Shown: positions 8,735 through 16,741 of the stretch, piece after piece
How the letters are laid out: the number at the start of each line of letters is the position of its first letter
Position numbering within the stretch: position 1 is the stretch's first letter
From: Paenibacillus_L residui
GTDB taxonomy: Bacteria > Bacillota > Bacilli > Paenibacillales > NBRC-103111
Assembly (NCBI RefSeq): GCF_042677205.1
Contig: NZ_JBHTIU010000089.1
Coordinates: 22,783-86,782 of the forward strand
Length of the DNA: 64,000 nucleotides
Reading direction: 5' to 3'
Position numbers and translations under genes: made by a program
The notes under the pieces: model-generated
What the model saw: only the letters and a program-made list of their open reading frames with translations
Database searches by the model: none
What the model was told of the DNA's origin: nothing

Positions 8735-8920
8735 ATGGATCGTCTGCAAACACTTCAGAAGCAAAAACAATTCTGGATGTCGGTGAAACGCACGCTGGAC
8801 AAAGATGCCCCGATGCATACCGAGGAAGGATTTCAATACGCCCGCGTGCTGACGAAACTGGTGCTTATTGAACTGGAGATCGAAGAGATCGAGGGCAAAG
8901 AAAAAGCCGCCCGTCTATAA
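8735..8920 (+). CDS. Small hypothetical helical protein
   Basis: 61 residues. The ATG at 8735 has AAGGAGGTGAT five bases upstream; an in-frame GTG inside that ribosome site is less likely. The sequence is helical and charged (LQTLQKQKQFWMSVKRTLDKD, ending ELEIEEIEGKEKAARL), suggesting a small coiled-coil protein. No homologue recognised. Confidence 0.5.
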   Translation: MDRLQTLQKQKQFWMSVKRTLDKDAPMHTEEGFQYARVLTKLVLIELEIEEIEGKEKAARL

Positions 8921-8981
8921 CGGAGCGACAAAGAAAAATGACCTGTACTAATCTTAGCGGATTTAATTACATCACGCAATG

Positions 8982-9008
8982 GGAGAGGCCGCCGCGGCTT
9001 CTCCTTTT
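8982..9008 (+). terminator. Terminator-like hairpin before radC-like gene
   Basis: GGAGAGGCC pairs with GGCTTCTCC (one G-T pair) around GCCGC, then TTTT. It ends about ten bases before the GGAGG of the radC-like gene, the same spacing as the neighbouring hairpins. Confidence 0.55.
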
Positions 9009-9030
9009 GCATTTTATGGAGGTTAAACAC

Positions 9031-9636
9031 ATGAACATTAACCATACATTCAAATCTCTTCTTGCTGAGACGCTTCGTGAATCCGCCAACAGCTATCTGG
9101 TAGAAAAAATCGTTTCTCATTTTAATTCTCCGCAACAACTACTGGACGTAACCGAGCAAGAATTGTTGAGCATTCGTGGTATCGGTAAAGTGAAAGCGAA
9201 GCAGATCGTTGCCGCCATCCAACTTGCTAAGATGATGAATGTACCGAAAACAGAGCCGACAATCATTCGCAGTCCTCGGGATGTTTTCGAGTACCTCCGT
9301 TGGGAAATCGGTTATGAGCAGAAAGAACACTTCATCGTGATCTTTCTTTCGACTAAGAATCACATTCTTGGAAAAGAGACGATCAGCATTGGGAGCTTGA
9401 ATAGTGCAATTGTCCATCCTAGAGAGGTCTATAAAGCGGCCATTCGCCGTTCTGCATGTTCCATCATCGTTTCGCATAATCACCCTTCTCAAATATGTAC
9501 GCTTCCTAGCCCAGAAGATATTCAGCTAACCAAACGACTTGCTGAAGCTGGTGAAATCATCGGTATCGAACTTCTGGATCACGTCATTGTCAGCGGTTCA
9601 GATTATACAAGTCTTAAGGAACGCGGCCTTCTGTAA
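9031..9636 (+). CDS. radC: RadC-family JAB-domain protein
   Basis: 201 residues; GGAGG lies eight bases before the chosen ATG. A helix-hairpin-helix (SIRGIGKVKAKQIVAA, ~46-62) precedes a JAB1/MPN domain of RadC type (~75-200) with SHNHPS at 148-153 and SPED at 160-163. RadC proteins of mobile elements resemble metal-dependent JAMM proteins; their biochemical role is unsettled. The loop between the metal-binding His pair and Asp163 is one residue longer than the usual HNHPSGDPTPSPED pattern (here HNHPSQICTLPSPED), which may alter metal binding. It belongs to the island's rightward accessory train with ardA. Confidence 0.88.
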   Translation: MNINHTFKSLLAETLRESANSYLVEKIVSHFNSPQQLLDVTEQELLSIRGIGKVKAKQIVAAIQLAKMMNVPKTEPTIIRSPRDVFEYLRWEIGYEQKEHFIVIFLSTKNHILGKETISIGSLNSAIVHPREVYKAAIRRSACSIIVSHNHPSQICTLPSPEDIQLTKRLAEAGEIIGIELLDHVIVSGSDYTSLKERGLL

Positions 9637-9676
9637 CGAAACAATTCATCGTCATTTTTCATCATCTGCATTATCA

Positions 9677-9716
9677 ACAGCGGTTCGCTCTTATCGGCGG
9701 GCCGCTGTTTTCATTT
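9677..9716 (+). terminator. Terminator-like hairpin after radC-like gene
   Basis: AACAGCGG pairs with CCGCTGTT around an 18-base loop, followed by a T-rich stretch. It ends about ten bases before the AAGGAG of the next gene. Confidence 0.5.
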
Positions 9717-9740
9717 CACAATGATAAGGAGACAACAGAT

Positions 9741-10001
9741 ATGCGTAAGCAATGGTTGGAAGAGTACGAGCGTTTAGTTGTCGCCGCCGATGACCTGCAT
9801 CATCGCATTGAATCGTGCCGACGGCTGGTTGATAAACTGCTGGTTGATGTATATCGCGGCGAGCATGATGACCATGAGGCTCGCATTTTGATTCAAGCGG
9901 CGGCGGAGATACAGGCTGACGTGATGCAGAGGTATTGTCGCCTCCAACTACAAAAAGCGATTCTCGCCCGGTTTATCGATGGGCTTCATCCATTTCATTA
10001 A
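9741..10001 (+). CDS. Small hypothetical helical protein
   Basis: 86 residues, with AAGGAG ten bases before the ATG. It is helical throughout, with heptad-like spacing (WLEEYERLVVAADDLHHRIESC..LVDKLLVDVY) and several His/Cys residues. No motif recognised. The next gene follows 34 bases downstream. Confidence 0.5.
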   Translation: MRKQWLEEYERLVVAADDLHHRIESCRRLVDKLLVDVYRGEHDDHEARILIQAAAEIQADVMQRYCRLQLQKAILARFIDGLHPFH

Positions 10002-10035
10002 GCATCATCAAATCACACATTGGAGGACGATCTAC

Positions 10036-10938
10036 ATGAACAAAAATGGCGAACAGCAGTTTTTACCGGCGGCGGTGCAACAAACAGATACGGATAGCGT
10101 TGTCGGGCTTCATCCGCAAATTATCGTCGTCGTTGGTACTATTGAAGCCTCACTTCACGATGAATCCACAGGAAGTATGAGGAAGATTGAATGCATCTCC
10201 GAATTGACAAATGAACACTTCGAGATTATAGCATTAGCAGACAATAATGCAGTTGGCGGACGAAGTAAAGCAGGCTTCTTCCGGCGGACTATAGAAAAGC
10301 TGTGCGGCGGTTGGCGAGTTCAATTCTTCAATGGATGTGACTCTGCCGCTGACCATTACAAAATGATGATCGACCGGGCCGGAAGGCTACTACTAATCAA
10401 CGCGGATGTTTTGCGGATGCCATACCGTACTCTGCTGAAGTTGATTGGCGGAATACCGCGAATGTTCGAAATGGCGTTAAGGAGCGTAAAATCCGCTGTA
10501 GACGAACTTAGAGTGCCGAGAGGCATAAAGGGTCTATCGGCTAGTGAGAACGCCCGTATTAGCCTCGTAACAAGCGAGAAAGGCTTGCAGTTTCCATCCG
10601 GCTTTGTACTGAGTGCCGAAGAGTGGATGATGCGAGTTACATCAATTGACACCGAGCTTTGCAGCTTTGCTTGCCGACGCCGATGGATTCATCTGCCTGC
10701 GGTTGCATTGCCCTTCTATGCGTACAAAGTAGCTGTATCCGTTGAGGATGACGCATATATGGTCGCTTTACCTCAAGATGTTTTACAAGCATTAGGGCCG
10801 GTTCTGAGCTTCAATTTGATGAATACGCCGATTGATTTCTACAAGAAAACCAATCGACATGCCTGTAATTGGAAGTTGGGCGGCTCGTTTGCACTCGCCG
10901 CCCGCCGCCCATTACTACACAGTGAAGTGTCGGGATAG
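10036..10938 (+). CDS. Hypothetical protein of unknown function
   Basis: 300 residues from the ATG with TGGAGGA upstream; a longer in-frame start at 9979 overlaps the preceding gene and lacks a ribosome site. The N-terminal half has an alternating strand/helix pattern (HPQIIVVVGTIEASL.., FEIIALADNNAVGG.., RAGRLLLINADVL) hinting at an alpha/beta fold. The C-terminal part has hydrophobic strands (HLPAVALPFYAYKVAVSVEDD). No catalytic motif or family recognised. It is the last gene before the recombinase's structured upstream region. Confidence 0.6.
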   Translation: MNKNGEQQFLPAAVQQTDTDSVVGLHPQIIVVVGTIEASLHDESTGSMRKIECISELTNEHFEIIALADNNAVGGRSKAGFFRRTIEKLCGGWRVQFFNGCDSAADHYKMMIDRAGRLLLINADVLRMPYRTLLKLIGGIPRMFEMALRSVKSAVDELRVPRGIKGLSASENARISLVTSEKGLQFPSGFVLSAEEWMMRVTSIDTELCSFACRRRWIHLPAVALPFYAYKVAVSVEDDAYMVALPQDVLQALGPVLSFNLMNTPIDFYKKTNRHACNWKLGGSFALAARRPLLHSEVSG

Positions 10939-11444
10939 AGTAGCAATACTCAAAACAAAAAGATCGCCCCTTCCGTCCCCATCCGGGGAAACGCAAAGGC
11001 TCCGCCTCTGCACTCCGCACTCGGCGTGAGCCAGCCCTTAGCTATCGCTAAGAGCATAATCCAGTGTCGGCGGATGGAATCGCTCGTCAAGGCTTTCACA
11101 AGCTCGCTCCGCTCGGCCTTGACGACCTACTGCGGCTCATTACCACAACTCGATTAAGCAAGTAAAGAGACTGACCTGCTTGCAACGTGAAGAGGGGCCG
11201 CTCGCTTCGCTCGCGGCCCAATCACAAGCTGATTTCCGCAAGATAATCGTTGCGTATACTGAACCTCTTGTTATCTTCGATGTATGCCGAAAGTGCTTCT
11301 GTGTAGTTTAAGTGTATCGGTTTAAGACGAACAACTCGATATTGTAGCTTGTCCCTTCCAATTTCCTGTTTTTCCGCGTTCAGTTTGGAATGATCATCAG
11401 AATTCCCTGATAAAAAAATTTGAGAAGAAAGGAGAAGATTAAAA
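10939..11444. other. Structured non-coding stretch upstream of the serine recombinase
   Basis: About 500 bases without a convincing gene. They include GC-rich hairpin sequences such as GGGCCGCTCGC-TTC-GCTCGCGGCCC near 11195-11219 and the related CTCGCTCCGCTCGG near 11103-11117. Patterns of this kind occur in plasmid and integrative-element control regions. The segment probably contains the recombinase promoter. Confidence 0.45.
11222..11395 (-). pseudogene. Possible C-terminal gene remnant
   Basis: An open frame without a plausible start (its nominal ATG lies inside the recombinase gene) encodes a protein-like C-terminus (KLQYRVVRLKPIHLNYTEAL..YLAEISL). It may be a decayed fragment or chance; no family recognised. 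Confidence 0.2.
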
Positions 11445-13214
11445 ATGGCTCGAATAAAAGCCGCTCTGTATGCCCGTGTGAGTACGGAAGAACAAGCCAA
11501 GGAGGGTTATAGTATCGCCGCCCAGATCGCCGAAATCAGGAGGTATGCGGATCAAAACGGCTTCGAAATTGTCGATGAGTATGTAGATGAAGGTGCAAGC
11601 GGAAAAAGCATTGCAGGCCGTCCTCAGATGAAACGCCTCCTGAGAGATGCCAACCAGCACAAGTTTGGGGTCGTCATCATTTACAAAATCGACCGGCTTG
11701 CCCGCAAATTAAAAGATGCTTTGGAAATCAGTGAAACACTTGAAAGAAACAACGTCAATCTCATTAGTCTTAATGAAAAGTTTGATACAACAACAGCTTT
11801 CGGCAGAACGGCATTCCAGATGATCTGTTCATTCGCTGAGCTTGAACGCAATAACATTGTTGAACGAGTGAAGCTGGGGATGGAGCAACGAGCAAAAGAG
11901 GGAAAATTCAATGGAGGTAGGGTGCTGGGGTACGATAACATTGACAAAGAACTTGTTATCAATGAGAATGAGGCCGTTATCGTCCGAAAAATCTTTGATT
12001 ATGCCAATCAGGGACTTGGATTTAAGGCCATTACCCGCCGCCTAAACGAAGCGGGCTTCCGTTCAAAAAAAGATAAACCATTTAATGTCTGCGGTATCAA
12101 AACGATCCTTAACAATCCCGTCTACATCGGAAAGATACGGTATAAACAACTTGAAAACTGGTCGGAGAAACGTCGCAAAGGGAAAAATCCCGACTACTTG
12201 ATTGTTGATGGGACACATGAGCCGATAATTGCACCCGAGCTATGGGAAAGCGTTCATCAGAAGCTCGGTCATCGATCTTACAAGCCGTCCCGCTCCCATC
12301 AGCCGTATATTCTAAGCGGCCTGCTGAAATGCCCTGTCTGTGGACATGGAATGGTTCCGGCCCGGTCTAAGGGAGCCGGTGGCAAATCGTATCGATACTA
12401 TGTCTGCGGACAGTTCCACAACAAGGGCAAGGCTGTCTGCCGCTCGAATATGATGCGGGCTGATGTTGCGGAGGAGCAAGTGCTTCAGAAACTTATAAAA
12501 GTAGCATCGCGGCCAGACATTGTGCGGCAACTCGTCGATAAAATCAATGCTCTGCGTTCAAATGCAGAGGCCCCGATAATGGAAGAGAAAAAAGCACTTC
12601 TTACTGAATTGAGCAGTAACAGCCGGAAACTGCAAAAAATAAAGGACAACATATTAAGTGATCCTGATTTGGCTGTTATTTTCAAAGATGACCTGAAGGA
12701 AACGCATGCCAAGCTGGAACAGCTTCAAAAGCGGTTGGAAGCTATTGAAGCTGAACTGGATGGGCAAAACAAAAAGCCGGTTGACCCTGACTCTTTGCAT
12801 AATTTGCTGAGTCTGATCAAGGACGCACTACTAAAAGCAGATGCGGATGAACAAAAGGCGTTACTGCGATTGATGGTTGAAAGTATCCGCATAACCAAGG
12901 ATGCTCCCAAGCGAGTCGGTCGGCAGATTACCCAAATCAACCTTCTATTCGACTTTACTATCGAAACATTACAGAAGGATTCCTCGATACTCCTTACCCG
13001 CCTAGCGGCGATCCAAGAATGTGACTTTATTTCCCCGCTTGAACCTTATGTGCTGGACAATCTGAACAGCACCCATACCGAAAGCCTGAGGGACTTGATG
13101 AAGTCCCTTAATATTTTACCTTTAGCGATGATACGGTTCCCCCCGCATAATCTTAAATGCGCGGTAGATTTGCTCCACCAGGATGAGGCGCATGAGCTGG
13201 TGAGGGTAGGTTAG
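11445..13214 (+). CDS. Large serine recombinase (site-specific integrase of the island)
   Basis: 589 residues with AAAGGAGAA before the ATG. The resolvase domain (~4-150) has ARVSTEEQ with catalytic Ser13 and the conserved YKIDRLAR and AELERNNIVERV segments. A recombinase domain (~165-270) is followed by a zinc ribbon (~294-332; CPVCG, YYVCG, CRSN) and a long coiled coil (~345-450). Large serine recombinases integrate and excise elements at short att sites. The frame crosses the end of rlmH: residues from about 560 onward are read antisense to rlmH codons, so the host supplies the last 30 residues. The island therefore probably entered at the 3' end of rlmH, as SCC elements do with CcrA/B/C. 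Confidence 0.93.
   Translation: MARIKAALYARVSTEEQAKEGYSIAAQIAEIRRYADQNGFEIVDEYVDEGASGKSIAGRPQMKRLLRDANQHKFGVVIIYKIDRLARKLKDALEISETLERNNVNLISLNEKFDTTTAFGRTAFQMICSFAELERNNIVERVKLGMEQRAKEGKFNGGRVLGYDNIDKELVINENEAVIVRKIFDYANQGLGFKAITRRLNEAGFRSKKDKPFNVCGIKTILNNPVYIGKIRYKQLENWSEKRRKGKNPDYLIVDGTHEPIIAPELWESVHQKLGHRSYKPSRSHQPYILSGLLKCPVCGHGMVPARSKGAGGKSYRYYVCGQFHNKGKAVCRSNMMRADVAEEQVLQKLIKVASRPDIVRQLVDKINALRSNAEAPIMEEKKALLTELSSNSRKLQKIKDNILSDPDLAVIFKDDLKETHAKLEQLQKRLEAIEAELDGQNKKPVDPDSLHNLLSLIKDALLKADADEQKALLRLMVESIRITKDAPKRVGRQITQINLLFDFTIETLQKDSSILLTRLAAIQECDFISPLEPYVLDNLNSTHTESLRDLMKSLNILPLAMIRFPPHNLKCAVDLLHQDEAHELVRVG
13110..13141. mobile_element. Right-end attachment junction of the island at rlmH 3' end
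   Basis: On the rlmH strand the gene ends GAACCGTATCATCGCTAA, resembling the staphylococcal SCC attachment pattern GAAGCxTATCATxAxTxA at the same codons. The recombinase gene lies immediately outside rlmH. The left copy of the site is not visible, so the other junction probably lies beyond position 1. Confidence 0.65.
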
Positions 13215-13601
13215 GCGGCCGAAGGAGAGGTGCTGATTGGCGCGCTTGAGGACGGCATCGGAGAGGCCGTTGGATCCGCCGATAATGAAGGTGACCTGGC
13301 TGCGGCCGTAGGTGGCCAATTGGTCGAGCTGCCGGGACAGCTCCTCGGATGTCCACATTTGCCCTTCAATGGCCAGGGCGATGACATGTGCATCCGGCTT
13401 GATTTGCGCCAGGATGCGCTCCCCCTCCTTCGCCTTGACCTGCTCCTCCTCGGCTGCGCTCATCGACTCCGGTGCTTTCTCGTCCGGCAATTCTGTGATC
13501 TGCAGCTTGGCATAGGGCCCCAGCCTTTTGGAGTACTCCGCAATGCCTTGGGTTAAATACTTTTCCTTCAGTTTACCGACGGCAATAATTTGAATTTGCA
13601 T
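13122..13601 (-). CDS. rlmH: 23S rRNA (pseudouridine1915-N3)-methyltransferase RlmH
   Basis: 159 residues, the usual length. It is a SPOUT-class methyltransferase that methylates pseudouridine 1915 in helix 69 of 23S rRNA on assembled ribosomes. The knotted SAM-binding region is clear (FIIGGSNGLSDAVLKRA, then SFGRLTYPHQLMRLILVEQIYRAFKIMRGEPYHR at the C-terminus). The reading frame is intact up to its normal end despite insertion beside it, as with SCC insertions that restore the last codons. It is downstream of the htrA and CxxH/CxxC genes on the same strand. Confidence 0.97.
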   Translation of the reverse strand: MQIQIIAVGKLKEKYLTQGIAEYSKRLGPYAKLQITELPDEKAPESMSAAEEEQVKAKEGERILAQIKPDAHVIALAIEGQMWTSEELSRQLDQLATYGRSQVTFIIGGSNGLSDAVLKRANQHLSFGRLTYPHQLMRLILVEQIYRAFKIMRGEPYHR

Positions 13602-14031
13602 AAGGCTTGCGCCCCTTCCTCGTTATTCTTTATGTATGATTGAGCTGTGAATAGGCCCTTGAACAAGCCTCCCAAAGTAATACCAAGTAATATTTAGTAT
13701 TATCAGAAACTTCCGCAGGAATAAACTCCAGTCCGGAGGATAAAAAAAGCTCCTAACGGAGCCTCTTCGAAGACGAATAACCCGGTTTTAAAGGTAGCTT
13801 TTTATGCCAATTAGAAAGTTGTTCCATTTTAATGCTTTAATGAACACTTTCTAATGTGGTAAGCAAAACCGCCAGGACTAACCCGGCGGCCATTCAAACA
13901 TTTTCATCTCAGTTGTTAAAGGGAGTGCAAATAGAACACCGGATTCAGCCTCTCTCTGTACTGCAAAATTTGTCGTCCGGCGAACCTCCATGCATGCAGC
14001 GCCGAAACTACATGGTTGGTCGTCCGAACTT
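13602..14031. other. Intergenic stretch with a structured repeat
   Basis: The stretch upstream of rlmH has no supported gene; it contains one copy of the dispersed repeat described at 13742. A short leftward frame overlapping the end of the CxxH/CxxC gene is not credible. Confidence 0.5.
13742..13860 (-). repeat. Dispersed structured repeat A, single copy
   Basis: It opens with A7 and GCTCC-TAAC-GGAGC (on the minus strand a hairpin followed by T7, i.e. an intrinsic terminator), continues TTCGAAGACGAATAACCCGG and CTTTTTATGCCAA, and ends with an inverted repeat (TAGAAAG..CTTTCTA) closed by TGTGG. Compared with the copies near 38.5 kb, the arms differ in sequence but still pair, which suggests a conserved RNA structure. 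Confidence 0.75.
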
Positions 14032-14205
14032 CTAAATCACCAAGAAAAGAGCCTCGTGCTTGCAGCCCTTCTCCTCGCACAGATGTGGAGGGTCCCATTC
14101 TTTGAAGCTGACTTCCGATAGCGCGTATAGGTCCGGCGCCTCTTCATATTCGTCGACGAATCGATCGATTGCGATTTCCAGATGCTCCTTACAAACGACA
14201 TACAT
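14032..14205 (-). CDS. CxxH/CxxC small protein
   Basis: 57 residues beginning MYVVCKEHLEIAIDRFVDEYEE and ending in WDPPHLCEEKGCKHEALFLVI. It has CxxH at 5-8 and a second Cys pair (C43, C48) with H41 and H50, consistent with a bound metal. This matches the small CxxH/CxxC family found between rlmH and htrA in Bacillales. AGGTGAGA lies upstream of the ATG. Function unknown; it is leftward with htrA and rlmH. Confidence 0.85.
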   Translation of the reverse strand: MYVVCKEHLEIAIDRFVDEYEEAPDLYALSEVSFKEWDPPHLCEEKGCKHEALFLVI

Positions 14206-14238
14206 AGCTATGTTCTCACCTATATTCTCTCAAGTTCG

Positions 14239-15411
14239 TCACGACTCGTCATTCTCTGCGAGCGTTAGCGTAACGGTCTCTTTCTTTCCGTCCCGATAGT
14301 ACGTAATCGTTATTTTCTCGCCAATTTTCTTGTTCTGGTACAAATATTTGCGCAGAGACAGAGTACCATGGACAGGCTGGTTATCCAATTGGACTATAAC
14401 GTCATTTGTTGACAAACCTGCCTCCGCGGCTGGCCCGTAAACCTCCAGGATTATCGCGCCGGTCTTCACATCGTCGGGCAGCTTCAGCAATTCCAGCCCG
14501 CTCTTGAAGGAAGTCAGATTGACCGTAGATACCCCTATGAACGGACGAAGCACCTTGCCATGCTCGATCAGTTCATCCAGCACCGCCTTCACCTCATTGA
14601 TCGGAATCGCGAATCCGAGTCCTTCCACTCCGGTATCCGCCACCTTCAAGCTGTTAATCCCGATCACTTTCCCGTCCAGATCAACCAGAGCTCCGCCGCT
14701 GTTCCCTTGATTAATAGCCGCATCCGTCTGAATCATGTCCAGCTCCCATTCATACTCGCCATCATGCCCGGGATAGACCGGGATCGTCCTCTTCGGCCAA
14801 CTGATAATTCCTGCGGTGACTGTCTGAGACAGCCCGCCGAGGGGATTCCCGATGGCGATGGCCGTTTGGCCCGACTTCAATTTATCCGAATTCCCGAATT
14901 CCGCCACTGTCTTGATTCCACTGGCGTCGATCTCCAGGACGGCCAGATCGGCCAAATAATCCGCACCAACCACTGTGGCCTGCTTATGCTCCCCGGTAGG
15001 CAGCACCACCTCGAACGAGGTCGCTTCCTCCAGCACATGATTATTCGTTACGACTAGCGCCCGGTCGCCATCCTTCCGGAAAATGACTCCCGAACCCATT
15101 CCAATCCCGCGTACCTTGCCTCCGTCCTTATCCTTGATCGAGCTGATGATGCTGACGACGGTCGGACTGACTTTATCTACGGCCTTGACCCGGCTGACAT
15201 CAATAACCTCAAGAGGAACCGAAGCGGTCGCAGGGGTCCCCTCCCCATGTGAAATAATTGACATCAGGAAGAAGGTAACGAGTGAACCCGCTATGGCGGA
15301 CAGAACCAGCAGCAGGGCAGTCCTGTTGTGCCACCAACGGCGGCGTTCGGGGCCTTTCCTTGCCCACCTTGACACCTTGGTGGAATAGAATTCGTCATTG
15401 AACAAGCTCAT
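14239..15411 (-). CDS. htrA: HtrA/DegP-like membrane serine protease
   Basis: 390 residues. A basic cytoplasmic N-terminus is followed by one membrane anchor (~31-53), a trypsin-like domain with the triad His125 (TNNHVLEE), Asp155 (ADLAVLEID) and Ser238 (QGNSGGALV), and a C-terminal PDZ domain (~290-380, EVYGPAAEAGLSTNDVIVQLD). It faces outward and degrades or refolds misfolded secreted proteins. It sits downstream of the wal genes, as yyxA/htrA does in Bacillus, and upstream of the CxxH/CxxC gene and rlmH. Confidence 0.95.
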   Translation of the reverse strand: MSLFNDEFYSTKVSRWARKGPERRRWWHNRTALLLVLSAIAGSLVTFFLMSIISHGEGTPATASVPLEVIDVSRVKAVDKVSPTVVSIISSIKDKDGGKVRGIGMGSGVIFRKDGDRALVVTNNHVLEEATSFEVVLPTGEHKQATVVGADYLADLAVLEIDASGIKTVAEFGNSDKLKSGQTAIAIGNPLGGLSQTVTAGIISWPKRTIPVYPGHDGEYEWELDMIQTDAAINQGNSGGALVDLDGKVIGINSLKVADTGVEGLGFAIPINEVKAVLDELIEHGKVLRPFIGVSTVNLTSFKSGLELLKLPDDVKTGAIILEVYGPAAEAGLSTNDVIVQLDNQPVHGTLSLRKYLYQNKKIGEKITITYYRDGKKETVTLTLAENDES

Positions 15412-15539
15412 CGTTTCCCCTCTTTCCCGCTTGATTTCCGAATCATTTTTATACTGGGGTGGAATGTTTCGGCACTTTGAAGCCTACAATAATAGTAGCC
15501 GCAGCAAAATCATAGATTGCTAGAAAGGTGGTACCGGTT

Positions 15540-15767
15540 ATGAATCTGCATTTTAAAGAAATCGATTTGATCGGCAAGCTCGCCGACCTTAAGGAAGATC
15601 ACTATCGGCAAACTCTTGTGCTGAGCGCCATTATCGAGCTGCTGATTGATAAGAAAGTGATCACCCGTGAAGAAATCGAAACGATGGCCCGGAAGCTGGA
15701 CCCGGTTATTCCTCATCCAGACTATCCCATTCCGTTGGACGATCAAAGTAAGTATCCTTTAGAGTAA
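15540..15767 (+). CDS. Small conserved hypothetical protein
   Basis: 75 residues. The ATG at 15540 is chosen over an upstream GTG because AGAAAGGTGG fits it. The sequence is helical (LVLSAIIELLIDKKVITREEIETMARKLD), ending in a Pro-rich tail (VIPHPDYPIPLDD). It is divergent from htrA, and its last 62 bases overlap the end of walJ on the other strand. Not recognised as a named family. Confidence 0.65.
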   Translation: MNLHFKEIDLIGKLADLKEDHYRQTLVLSAIIELLIDKKVITREEIETMARKLDPVIPHPDYPIPLDDQSKYPLE

Positions 15768-16512
15768 GCCGCCCATCGTTTAGGGTTATGTCATTCTGTT
15801 CCAAAATATTCTCCACCGTCATTCGCGCCAGATCCATCAGATTATGATTCTGGCTCAGATGCGCCAGGTACACCCTCTTCGTCTTGCCCCCAAGAATCTC
15901 GCTGAGCGCATCGCCCGCGGCTTCATTCGACAGGTGGCCTATATCGCTTAAGATCCGCCTCTTGATATTCCAGGGGTATTTGCCCATTCGCAGCATTTCG
16001 ACATCATGATTCGATTCCAGAATGAGCACGTCGGAATCCAGCACCTGCTCCTTGACCTTGCTGCTCATATATCCCAGATCGGTGGCGAGACTAAGCTTCT
16101 TGTCTCCTTCATAGAAGCAGTAGCCCACCGGCTCCGCCGCGTCATGGGAAATCGCGTAGGACTCCACTTGAATGGAATCGAACTCGATCATGCTTCCGGT
16201 ATCCATAACCTTCACATTGGCTTCAGCGATTTCCCCAATCTGCTTGTTCAGAGCCTCCCATGTTTTCTCATTCGCATATATGGGCAAATCATATTTCCGG
16301 GCCAGTGCTCCCAGCCCTTTGATATGATCGGAGTGCTCATGTGTGACAAGAATCGCATCCAGCTCTTCGCCCGACACGTTCCGTTCTTCCAGCAGCTGCT
16401 CAACTTTCTTGGCACTTAGTCCCGCATCCACCAGCAGCTTGGTTTCCCCGTTCGTCACGACCATCGAATTCCCTGTCGAACCGCTTGCCAATACACTAAA
16501 ACGCAATCCCAT
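15706..16512 (-). CDS. walJ: WalJ (YycJ) metallo-beta-lactamase-fold hydrolase
   Basis: 268 residues, full length for the family. The motif HEHSDH at 58-63 binds two metals; further ligands are seen in SHDAAEP, ATDLGY and the C-terminal LAHLSQNHN. WalJ is encoded with the WalRK system and acts in coordination of cell division with DNA replication; it resembles 5'-exonucleases. Cytoplasmic. It ends inside the convergent small gene and is separated from yycI by about 230 bases without a gene. Confidence 0.95.
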   Translation of the reverse strand: MGLRFSVLASGSTGNSMVVTNGETKLLVDAGLSAKKVEQLLEERNVSGEELDAILVTHEHSDHIKGLGALARKYDLPIYANEKTWEALNKQIGEIAEANVKVMDTGSMIEFDSIQVESYAISHDAAEPVGYCFYEGDKKLSLATDLGYMSSKVKEQVLDSDVLILESNHDVEMLRMGKYPWNIKRRILSDIGHLSNEAAGDALSEILGGKTKRVYLAHLSQNHNLMDLARMTVENILEQNDITLNDGRLTLKDTYFDRPTEWDSLDEE

Positions 16513-16741
16513 GTCAAAACTCCTATTCCTTGCCGTTATCCGACGTGAAGCTCATTCTTTCGTCAGTTCTGTTGCATATATCATATATGTATAAGCCTAG
16601 CAGTTAGCCAAGCTTATACTTCAGGGCTGTTACTCGCAAATTTTCGTAAAATTCAACCCCGTCTAAAATCCCGAAATATCAATGTAAATCTGGAATGCAA
16701 AGCTTCCTTTAATACCGGTTTATCCTTCGAAAATAGCTTCA

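Noticed and set aside
1..13121. Second att copy inside the window marking a short island
   Set aside because: No second copy of TATCATCGCTAA-like sequence with its flanks was found by eye to the left, so the left boundary was left open.
13742..13860. Repeat A considered as a known riboswitch (c-di-GMP or c-di-AMP type)
   Set aside because: The conserved cores of those classes are not present, and the copies are not placed consistently before genes on the matching strand.
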